Shown: positions 5,637 to 10,896 of the stretch, piece by piece
Layout: each line of letters begins with the position of its first letter
Position numbering within the stretch: the stretch's first letter is position 1
Assembly (NCBI RefSeq): GCF_014297285.1
Contig: NZ_JACOQI010000037.1
Location: forward strand, 1 to 10,896
Source of the DNA: Dysosmobacter segnis
Lineage (GTDB): Bacteria; Bacillota; Clostridia; Oscillospirales; Oscillospiraceae
DNA length: 10,896 nt
Direction: 5' to 3'
Notes under the pieces: model-generated
The model's input: only the letters and a program-made list of their open reading frames with translations
The model's database searches: none
What the model was told of the DNA's origin: nothing
Made by a program: the position numbers and the translations under genes

Positions 5637-6635
5637 TCAGTTGGCCTTGCCGCCGGAGAGGTTCTTGCGGACCTCTGCCTCGACCACAGAGATGGGCAGC
5701 TTTTCAGTCTCGGCCCGCAGCTCATCAAACTTCTTCATATCGTCAGCCTTGACCTCTTCCCACTCCTGAGCGAAGCTGCCATCGACGATCTTGTTGTACT
5801 GCTCCTCGATGAACTGACGCATGGAGGTGTTGTCCACCATCTTGAAGCGGGACATCTGACCATACTGGCTGGTACGGCTGTGGAGGGGCAGCTGCTTGAA
5901 CAGACCCATATCCGCCATCTTCTCCATCATGACCATAGGCTCCTTGGACATGTACATCTCGGTGAGGATCGCCTCAGCGGGCAGACCCTTCTCGGCGAAG
6001 AAGTCGAATGCAGTCACCATGACGTTCATGATCAGGGGCCAGATAGCCTGCTCACTCATCAGGTCCAGATAGGTCTCGTCGTTGAAGGTGACCTCGATGG
6101 CGCCGGCCTTGGTAGAGCCCAGAGCCTTGGCCAGACCAACGGCGATCTCCTTGGCGTGGCCGGTAGCGTCCTGATTGACGACCAGGAAGGTGGGGAAGCC
6201 GGTGCCGTTTTCATAGGTTTCACGAACGCCCTTGCCGATCATGCGGGGAGCGACCATGATCACGTCCAGATCAGCGGCGGGCTTGATGAAGCCATAGGTG
6301 ATGTTGTAGCCAGAAGCAAAGTTCAGTGCTGCGCCGGGATGCAGGTTGGGAGCGATATCGCGCTCGTAGATCTCGGGAGCCACTTCGTCCGGCAGCAGAA
6401 GGAACACGATGTCAGCCTTCTTGGAAGCCTCAGCGATGGAATAAGTGGGGAAGCCGTCGGCGTTGGCGGTGTTCCAGGATTCATCATGGATGCTGCCAAC
6501 GATAATGTGCTTAGCGCCGGAATCTCTCATGTTCAGAGCCTGAGAACGGCCCTGGTTGCCGTAGCCGATGATCGCAATGACTTTATCCTGGATCGCCTCG
6601 ATGTGACCGTCCTGATCGTAATAAACCTTGCCCAT
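5637..6635 (-). CDS. Ketol-acid reductoisomerase-like oxidoreductase with altered active site
   Basis: The 332-residue product aligns over its length with class I ketol-acid reductoisomerase (IlvC): KVYYDQDG at the N terminus, IIGYGNQG (22-29) as the dinucleotide-binding motif, VFLLLPDE, VIMVAP, ETYLDLMSEQ (187-196) and a helical C-terminal domain. Canonical IlvC isomerises and reduces acetohydroxyacids in branched-chain amino acid synthesis. Two metal ligands are kept (D191, E195), as is the Ser of the SNTAEYG-like segment (S253). But the catalytic Lys of APK is Arg (R131), the His of SHGF is Ser (S108), the following FxIH His is Thr (T113), and the ECLHE ligand helix is rebuilt. Normal isomeroreductase activity is therefore doubtful; it may be a reductase for another 2-oxo or 2-hydroxy acid. 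No other ilv gene is near. GAGGAGG precedes the ATG. It is preceded by a strong promoter carrying a putative GntR operator. Confidence 0.85.
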   Translation of the reverse strand: MGKVYYDQDGHIEAIQDKVIAIIGYGNQGRSQALNMRDSGAKHIIVGSIHDESWNTANADGFPTYSIAEASKKADIVFLLLPDEVAPEIYERDIAPNLHPGAALNFASGYNITYGFIKPAADLDVIMVAPRMIGKGVRETYENGTGFPTFLVVNQDATGHAKEIAVGLAKALGSTKAGAIEVTFNDETYLDLMSEQAIWPLIMNVMVTAFDFFAEKGLPAEAILTEMYMSKEPMVMMEKMADMGLFKQLPLHSRTSQYGQMSRFKMVDNTSMRQFIEEQYNKIVDGSFAQEWEEVKADDMKKFDELRAETEKLPISVVEAEVRKNLSGGKAN

Positions 6636-6684
6636 AATAAGTGCCTCCTCAACGTATTTAAAAATAAAAGATACATGACATAAG

Positions 6685-6695
6685 ACATCTGATGT
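6685..6695. promoter_or_regulatory. Putative GntR operator, copy 1 (ACATCTGATGT)
   Basis: An 11-bp dyad, ACATC-T-GATGT, symmetric around the central base, lies four bases past the -10 of the KARI-like gene's promoter, covering the expected start site. The same sequence, within a shared 13-mer GACATCTGATGTT, occurs at 7849-7859. Short dyads of this kind are typical FadR/GntR operators, and the position implies repression. Confidence 0.65.
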
Positions 6696-6699
6696 TTAA

Positions 6700-6727
6700 A
6701 GTATAGCACATAGTCCCAGATTGTCAA
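6700..6727 (-). promoter_or_regulatory. Strong extended sigma-A promoter of the KARI-like gene
   Basis: On the minus strand a perfect TTGACA (6722-6727) is followed after 16 bases by TATACT (6700-6705), with TGC immediately before it as an extended -10. The predicted start lies inside the operator at 6685-6695. The 5' leader is about 55-60 nt. Confidence 0.8.
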
Positions 6728-6759
6728 GGGTGATTTCTCAATTTTTTGTAAAATTTTGT

Positions 6760-6792
6760 AAAAAGAAACGGCCCGGTGATATACCGGGTCGT
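6760..6792 (-). terminator. Intrinsic terminator of the GntR regulator gene
   Basis: CCCGGT/ACCGGG (6772-6777 with 6783-6788) plus three outer pairs across one mismatch form a 10-position stem around a five-base loop. On the minus strand it is followed by TTTCTTTTT. It sits about 20 bases after the regulator's stop and separates it from the KARI-like gene's own promoter. Confidence 0.8.
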
Positions 6793-6811
6793 TCCGTCTG
6801 ATTTTATTATA

Positions 6812-7528
6812 TTATAAGGTGGACTCCGCCACGGCGTCCTGGATCTTAAACGATGCAGCCCACTGTCTGGCGCTTGCAGCGATTACCTTTTCCGCGGCGA
6901 CCGGGTCCCGGTTGACGATGGCCTGATAGATGCTCTCGTGGTCATGGAGGGCCACTTCGGGGTTATCCCGAATCGCGATGGCGATGGAGCGGCGGAACAG
7001 CTCGTTCAGCGCATTTCCCAGGCTGATCATAAAGGAATTATGCGTTGCCTGCAAGATCTGCCCGTGGAACAGGATATCGTCCTCCGCCTCCAGCGTGCCG
7101 TTCCGCAGCTTTTCGCGGAACAGCTCCAGCTTTTCACGAATGGCCGCAAGGTCATTGTCTGTTGCCTGGTGGATAGCGTAGGTCGTGTAGGCGGACTCTA
7201 TAATATAGCGGAAGTTTTGCAGATCCTCCTCATTTCCGCTGTTGAGGTAGAAGTGAGAGAGCATGACATTCATATAGCCCTGCTCCGGATTCTTACTGAT
7301 GACGGTGCACAACCCCCGGCGAATCTCTACGACGCCCAGGGCCTCCAGCATTTTGATGGCCTCTCTTACACTGCTCTTGCTGACCTGCAATTCTTCGGAA
7401 ATTTGAATTTCCGTGGGCAGTACATCTCCGGGACCGAGCTTGCGCTCCATGATCATTTCTTCGATGGAATCAACCACCTGTCTGGAAAGACTTTTCTTTG
7501 GATCGCGCTGCTTTTTGCCAATCTCCAT
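6812..7528 (-). CDS. FadR-subfamily GntR transcriptional regulator
   Basis: The 238-residue protein has an N-terminal GntR winged helix (14-75): LSRQVVDSIEEMI, LPTEIQISEELQVSKSSVRE as the helix-turn-helix, and ALGVVEIRRGLCTVI as the wing. A C-terminal FCD all-helical effector domain follows (about 103-226). In FCD domains a metal often helps bind carboxylate effectors; D151 and H155 (DILFH) and H197 (DHESI) fit the ligand set, but the final helix has S219-A-R where a His is usual. Family members mostly repress catabolic operons for organic or amino acids. It is divergent from the gamma-lyase gene and upstream of the KARI-like gene, and the dyad ACATCTGATGT at both promoters is its probable operator. 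AGGAG precedes the ATG by 8-9 bases. Confidence 0.93.
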   Translation of the reverse strand: MEIGKKQRDPKKSLSRQVVDSIEEMIMERKLGPGDVLPTEIQISEELQVSKSSVREAIKMLEALGVVEIRRGLCTVISKNPEQGYMNVMLSHFYLNSGNEEDLQNFRYIIESAYTTYAIHQATDNDLAAIREKLELFREKLRNGTLEAEDDILFHGQILQATHNSFMISLGNALNELFRRSIAIAIRDNPEVALHDHESIYQAIVNRDPVAAEKVIAASARQWAASFKIQDAVAESTL

Positions 7529-7573
7529 ACCAACAACTCCTCACAAGCGGACACTCTTTGTAAGAAATGGCCG

Positions 7574-7612
7574 TGCATAAAGTACAAGGCCAACTGGCCT
7601 GCACAAAGTATA
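7574..7612. repeat. Direct repeats flanking a palindrome in the regulator's leader
   Basis: TGCATAAAGTACA (7574-7586) and TGCACAAAGTATA (7600-7612) match at 11 of 13 positions, 26 bases apart. Between them lies the dyad AGGCCAACTGGCCT (7587-7600). The arrangement, upstream of the regulator's ribosome binding site, looks like a protein-binding cluster, possibly for autoregulation; no protein can be assigned. Confidence 0.4.
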
Positions 7613-7803
7613 AAAAATTTTCAATTATTACTATATCATGTTCGGCTATATTATACAACTATTTTATTTGCGAATTGTTAACGTACCCAAACGTTTTCTC
7701 CAATACAAAAAGAAGAAAAAAGGGGAGAATGGAAGCAAACGATTACGAAAAATTATTCATTTTTCCCACAAAAAAGTGCTTTTTGTATCGTCAAATTGTG
7801 CAA

Positions 7804-7832
7804 TTGACAAAAGAAGCGGAAACGTGTAGACT
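7804..7832 (+). promoter_or_regulatory. Sigma-A promoter of the gamma-lyase gene
   Basis: A perfect TTGACA (7804-7809) is followed after 17 bases by TAGACT (7827-7832), a four-of-six match to the -10. The predicted start near 7839 gives a leader of about 64 nt that contains the putative GntR operator. Confidence 0.65.
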
Positions 7833-7848
7833 GTGCCTATAAGATATG

Positions 7849-7859
7849 ACATCTGATGT
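7849..7859. promoter_or_regulatory. Putative GntR operator, copy 2 (ACATCTGATGT)
   Basis: This is an exact second copy of the dyad at 6685-6695, roughly 10-20 bases downstream of the predicted start site of the gamma-lyase gene, where a bound repressor would block early elongation. I saw no further exact copy in the window. Confidence 0.65.
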
Positions 7860-7902
7860 TGCAAAAACCAATTTATGATTATTACTGAAGGAGGCTGCTA
7901 AC

Positions 7903-9120
7903 ATGAGCAAGCTGGACTGGAGCAATGTCGATTTTGAGACCATGATCATCCACGCCGGACAGGGCCACGATCCCGCCCACGGCGCGCTGGCCACGCCGAT
8001 CTATCAGACCTCAACTTTCTGCTTTGAAACTGTGGAGGAGGGTGCTGACAAGTTTGCCAAGAAGATCCCCGGCTATCAGTACACCCGCGGCGGAAACCCC
8101 ACCACCCGTGCCTTCGAGCTGAAGTGCGCCGCCATGGAGGGCGGTGAGGACGCTGTGGCCACCGCCTCCGGCATGGGCGCAGTCGGTTCTGTGATGATCG
8201 CGTTCCTGAAGTGCGGCGACCATGTGATCTTTGACAACTCTGTTTACGGCGGCACCAACGCAGTGGCGACCGTAAACCTCCCCAATATGGGCATTGAGGT
8301 CTCTCGCGTGGATACCTCCGATCTGGGGGCACTGAAGGCCGCCATCAAGCCCAACACCAAGATGATTTATTTCGAGACCCCCAACAACCCCATGATCAAG
8401 GTGACGGACGTTGCGGCTGTCAAGGCAGTCGCCGGCAAGGATATCCGCGTGGTGGTGGACGCTACCTTTGCACCGCCTCCCATTCAGCACGTGCTGAAGC
8501 TGGGCGCGGACGTGGTCCTGCACAGCATCACCAAGTACATCAACGGCCACGGCGATGCGCTGGGCGGCGTTGTGGTCGGCTCCGCTGCCGATATGGGCCT
8601 GATCCGCGGCAACGCCATGACGAAGATCAATGGCTGCCCGCCCTCTCCCTTCAACAGCTATCTGGTACTGCGAGGCATGAAGACCCTGGCGTTGCGTATT
8701 GAGCGTCACTGCCAGAACGCAATGGCGGTTGCCAAGTATCTGGAGTCCAACCCCTACGTGAAGAAGGTCTACTATCCCGGTCTGGAGAGCGACCCCAGCC
8801 ATGAGCTGGCCTGCCGCCAGATGGAGAACGGCCTCTTTGGTGGTATCCTCAGCTTTGAGCTGAACGATGACGTAAAGGGCATGACCAGCTTCGAGGCTGG
8901 CAAGAAGCTGCTGAATAACCTGTCCATCGCTTCGATTGCCGTGTCTCTGGGCGACCCCGATACGCTGATCGAGCACCCCGCCAGCATGACGCACGCCGCT
9001 GTGTCCAAGGAGGACCGCCTGGCTGCCGGTATCACGGACGGTCTGATCCGCCTCTCCGTTGGCCTGGAGTCCGCCAGAGACCTTATCAACGATTTTGAAA
9101 CCGCCTTTGCCACGATCTGA
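7903..9120 (+). CDS. PLP-dependent Cys/Met metabolism enzyme (methionine gamma-lyase-like)
   Basis: The 405-residue protein is a complete member of the trans-sulfuration family (cystathionine gamma-synthase, gamma-lyase, methionine gamma-lyase). The PLP-binding Lys is K211 (HSITKYINGHGD). The phosphate-binding Tyr and Arg are Y60 and R62 (YQYTRGGNPT), the stacking Tyr is Y115 (SVYGGT), D187 faces the PLP nitrogen, and R383 (LIRLSVGLE) binds the substrate carboxylate. Overall sequence is closest to methionine gamma-lyase, which yields a 2-oxoacid, ammonia and a thiol. However, the lyase's specificity Cys after YG is Gly (G117), and the usual D-N-T-F is D-A-T-F (A188). Another gamma- or beta-substituted amino acid is therefore possible. 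AAGGAGG lies 8 bases before the ATG. Followed by an NhaC-type transporter gene on the same strand, under a GntR-operator promoter; catabolic use is inferred. Confidence 0.9.
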   Translation: MSKLDWSNVDFETMIIHAGQGHDPAHGALATPIYQTSTFCFETVEEGADKFAKKIPGYQYTRGGNPTTRAFELKCAAMEGGEDAVATASGMGAVGSVMIAFLKCGDHVIFDNSVYGGTNAVATVNLPNMGIEVSRVDTSDLGALKAAIKPNTKMIYFETPNNPMIKVTDVAAVKAVAGKDIRVVVDATFAPPPIQHVLKLGADVVLHSITKYINGHGDALGGVVVGSAADMGLIRGNAMTKINGCPPSPFNSYLVLRGMKTLALRIERHCQNAMAVAKYLESNPYVKKVYYPGLESDPSHELACRQMENGLFGGILSFELNDDVKGMTSFEAGKKLLNNLSIASIAVSLGDPDTLIEHPASMTHAAVSKEDRLAAGITDGLIRLSVGLESARDLINDFETAFATI

Positions 9121-9150
9121 TCCCAAACCCCCGTTATCCTCGTATTTGCC

Positions 9151-9180
9151 CCTCCGGAGAGGTCACGGCTTCTCCGGAGG
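9151..9180 (+). repeat. 10-bp hairpin between the gamma-lyase and transporter genes
   Basis: CCTCCGGAGA (9151-9160) pairs perfectly with TCTCCGGAGG (9171-9180) around a 10-base loop. No U-tract follows (TATCTTAAAA), so it is more likely a partial terminator or mRNA-stabilising element that sets different levels of the two genes than a full stop. Confidence 0.55.
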
Positions 9181-9233
9181 TATCTTAAAAATCCAGAGAG
9201 ATCTGTGAAATAAAAAAAGAGAGGAAGCGCATT

Positions 9234-10595
9234 ATGGAGAACAAGAAATATTACGGTTGGAAGGGCTTTTTCCCCCTGCTTACGTTCCTGGCAATTTATC
9301 TTGGCAGCGGCTTGATCTGCGCCGCTCTGGGCTACGGTGGAGACTCCTTTAAGCAGGTTCCCCGTATGGCTGCCCTTGTGGGTGCGCTGCTGGTGTGCAT
9401 GTGCATGGGCGGCAAAGAGCGTAGCCTGGAATACCGCATGGATACCTTCTGCAAGGGCATGAGCAACCAGGGCACGATGATCATGATCATGGTGTTCCTG
9501 CTGGCCGGCGCCTTCTCCGGCGTCGCAAAGGCCATGGGTGGCGTGCAGGCCACTGCAAACCTGGGCCTGAGCCTGGTTCCGACCCAGTTTATGTTTGCCG
9601 GTCTGTTCCTGATCTCCGCATTTATGGCGACCGCCATGGGCACCTCCATGGGCACCATTTCCGCTGTTGGCCCCATCGCTGTGGCTGTTGCTGAGAGCGC
9701 GGGCTTGAATCTGGCTCTGGCGATCAGCACTGTTCTGGGCGGCGCCATGTTCGGCGATAACCTGTCCATGATCTCCGATACCACCATCGCTGCGACCCGT
9801 GGCTGCGGCTGCGAGATGCGGGATAAGTTCAAGATGAACGGCGTGATCGCCGCAGTTGCCGCTGTGCTCGCCATGGTCATCTATACCGTGGTCGGCAGCG
9901 CCGCTGAGCTGACCGGTGATTTCTCCTATGAATTCATTAAGGTCATTCCCTATATCTTCATTCTGGTGTTCGCCCTGACCGGATGCAACGTGTTTATCCT
10001 GCTGCTGGCCGGTATCGGCGTGGCTGGCGCCATTGGCTTCGCGACCGGTTCCTTCGATATCCCCGGCTTTGCGCAGGCTATGGGCAGCGGCATGAGCGGC
10101 ATGTATGACATCTGCCTGATCGCCCTGCTGCTGCGCGGCGTTGGCGGTGTTGCCGAGGAACTGGGCGCTATTGACTGGCTGGTGAAGAAGATGCACGCCA
10201 GCGTAAAGACCCGCAAGGGTGCTGAGTACATGACCGCCGGCATGGTCTCCGTGTTCGATGCGGCTATGGCCAACAACACCATCGCCATCATGATGGCTGC
10301 TCCCCTGGTGCGCAAGGTCGTGGCGGAGCACAATGTGGCTCCCAAGCGTGCGGCCTCCATCCTGGATATTTTCTCCTGCGTGGTCCAGGGCATCATTCCT
10401 CACGGCGGCCAGATCCTGCTGTGTGTCTCTCTGACCGGCCTGTCTCCCTTCTCCATCATCGGCGCCAACTACTATTGCTTCCTACTGGCGTTGGTGGCTC
10501 TGGCTACGATCCAGTTCGGTCTGGGCCGTACCAAGGAGGAAAAGGAAGGCATCCGTATGTACGATGAGAACGATGAGGTCGTCGCTCTGAAGTGA
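9234..10595 (+). CDS. NhaC-family Na+/H+ antiporter-type transporter
   Basis: The 453-residue membrane protein has about 11-12 hydrophobic segments and the NhaC-family signatures: AMGTSMGTISAVGP (134-147) and GGAMFGDNLSMISDTT (169-184) in the first half; the second half carries AMANNTIAI (344-352) and IPHGGQ (388-393). The family includes Na+/H+ exchangers, malate/lactate exchangers (MleN) and carriers proposed to move methionine or other amino acids. Its place next to a PLP amino acid lyase, 113 bases downstream on the same strand, favours import of that enzyme's substrate or exchange with its product; this is inference. A GAGAGGAAG lies before the ATG. The C-terminal 20 residues are charged and cytoplasmic. 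A terminator follows at 10691-10742. Confidence 0.9.
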   Translation: MENKKYYGWKGFFPLLTFLAIYLGSGLICAALGYGGDSFKQVPRMAALVGALLVCMCMGGKERSLEYRMDTFCKGMSNQGTMIMIMVFLLAGAFSGVAKAMGGVQATANLGLSLVPTQFMFAGLFLISAFMATAMGTSMGTISAVGPIAVAVAESAGLNLALAISTVLGGAMFGDNLSMISDTTIAATRGCGCEMRDKFKMNGVIAAVAAVLAMVIYTVVGSAAELTGDFSYEFIKVIPYIFILVFALTGCNVFILLLAGIGVAGAIGFATGSFDIPGFAQAMGSGMSGMYDICLIALLLRGVGGVAEELGAIDWLVKKMHASVKTRKGAEYMTAGMVSVFDAAMANNTIAIMMAAPLVRKVVAEHNVAPKRAASILDIFSCVVQGIIPHGGQILLCVSLTGLSPFSIIGANYYCFLLALVALATIQFGLGRTKEEKEGIRMYDENDEVVALK

Positions 10596-10690
10596 TTCGT
10601 GGTATCTCCCATTTAAATGAAAGGATAGACGGACACTGGCCAATCTGACCACTGGCTGCGTGCAGTGACAATGGAGCCATAAGCAATGAA

Positions 10691-10742
10691 ACAGGGCGAT
10701 CATTCCGTTTCGGATGATCGCCCTGTTCGCCCCTGTTTTTTT
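10691..10742 (+). terminator. Intrinsic terminator after the transporter gene
   Basis: A 17-bp stem (10691-10708 with 10712-10728) with one bulged T and a three-base loop is followed, after the spacer CGCCCCTG, by six T (10737-10742). The spacer is longer than ideal, but stem strength and location support termination of the lyase-transporter transcript. Confidence 0.75.
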
Positions 10743-10744
10743 GA

Positions 10745-10896
10745 AAAAGATTGACAAGACAGAACACTTATAATAAAATCACAAAAGAGGAATATCGGCG
10801 CTGCCGCAAGCCCATTGGCATTGGTTCTCTTGTCGGTGTCATCATTGGCGCAACGCCCGGCACTGGCGGCGGTTTGGCGGCGTTTATTGCTTACAA
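10745..10896 (+). pseudogene. 5'-truncated TctA tricarboxylate transporter permease (partial)
   Basis: The frame opens after a TGA at 10742-10744 and runs off the window edge. It encodes ITKEEYRRCRKPIGIGSLVG and then GATPGTGGGLAAFIAY, the conserved start of the second half of TctA-family permeases (normally about 500 residues), where a second PGxG-containing repeat follows a cytoplasmic linker. The N-terminal half, about 250 residues, is absent: directly upstream lie a terminator and the end of the transporter gene, with no ATG or ribosome binding site (only a TTG at 10751). The Y-R-linker resemblance begins near 10772, so the break is probably at 10744-10775. A remnant from deletion or recombination is most likely. 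In intact tripartite systems TctA works with TctB and the binding protein TctC. Confidence 0.7.

Larger units (their letters stand above)
7529..7902. promoter_or_regulatory. Divergent control region between regulator and gamma-lyase genes
   Basis: These 374 AT-rich bases hold no credible gene. They carry the promoter and operator of the gamma-lyase gene (7804-7859). On the minus strand a perfect TATAAT (7650-7655) lies about 120 bases before the regulator's ATG but has no convincing -35. A repeat cluster lies at 7574-7612. A weak stem ACAAAAA/TTTTTGT lies around 7772-7790, and an AACGT/ACGTT inverted repeat around 7680-7695. The unusual size leaves room for further regulator sites. Confidence 0.55.

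Noticed and set aside
5622..6683. A 353-residue plus-strand frame opposite the KARI-like gene
   Set aside because: It is a complement shadow of the KARI-like gene, with no ribosome binding site and no family resemblance.
7731..7842. A 37-residue frame (starting MEANDYEK) in the divergent control region, preceded by AGGGGAG
   Set aside because: The purine run is too close to the ATG for a normal ribosome binding site, the frame overlaps the gamma-lyase promoter, and the peptide resembles nothing I recognise.
7848..7862. Possibility that the repeated ACATCTGATGT marks a mobile-element target duplication rather than an operator
   Set aside because: Both copies sit exactly at promoter start regions, show dyad symmetry, and there is no transposase or terminal inverted repeat between them, only the regulator gene.
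8772..10403. A 543-residue open frame on the minus strand across the transporter and the end of the gamma-lyase gene
   Set aside because: It is antisense to two well-supported genes, is His/Gly/Ala-rich low-complexity sequence, and arises from the GC-rich codon use of the real genes.
1..10896. CRISPR array
   Set aside because: No regularly spaced repeats of 23-40 bases are visible; the only close repeats are the 13-base pair at 7574-7612 and the two 13-base operator copies.

Overview
The window reads as a chromosome segment from a moderately GC-rich gut-type Clostridia (Oscillospiraceae-like; inferred from protein style, AT-rich intergenic regions, strong AGGAGG-type ribosome binding sites, vegetative promoters and a Gram-positive conjugative-element remnant). 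It divides into a mobile-element remnant at the left, a metabolic block of seven genes in the middle, and a truncated transporter gene at the right edge.

Positions 1-1002 hold three short co-directional genes typical of Firmicutes integrative conjugative elements: an unknown protein, a winged-helix protein and an excisionase-type DNA-binding protein. About 600 bases without a convincing gene follow (1003-1601). They contain strong hairpins and, on the minus strand, an IncP/RP4-like nic core (TATCCTGC), so this looks like a transfer-origin region. The mobC and relaxase genes that usually follow such a region are absent; the next gene is a metabolic gene on the opposite strand.

Positions 1602-7528 are all on the minus strand. 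In transcription order they are a FadR-type GntR regulator, a divergent ketol-acid reductoisomerase-like protein, a mandelate-racemase-family (galactonate-dehydratase-like) enzyme, a D-2-hydroxyacid dehydrogenase and a glycerate 2-kinase. The last two form an operon behind a near-consensus promoter with a leader of about 170 nt. Terminators follow the regulator, the KARI-like gene (a tandem pair) and the dehydratase, so this is a set of short transcription units. Divergent from the regulator, on the plus strand, are a PLP-dependent gamma-lyase-family enzyme and an NhaC-family transporter.

The same dyad, ACATCTGATGT, lies immediately downstream of the -10 of the KARI-like gene's promoter and just past the predicted start site of the gamma-lyase gene. 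It is the best candidate for the GntR regulator's operator and ties the two genes into one regulon. A reasonable reading is uptake of an amino acid by the NhaC protein, PLP-dependent elimination to a 2-oxoacid, and reduction by the KARI-like enzyme, next to an acid-sugar/hydroxyacid branch ending in 2-phosphoglycerate. The substrate is unknown. The KARI-like protein lacks the usual catalytic lysine and histidine, so it is the most likely place for new chemistry.

After the transporter come a hairpin terminator and then the internal part of a TctA-type tricarboxylate transporter gene without its N-terminal half, which suggests a deletion or rearrangement scar.
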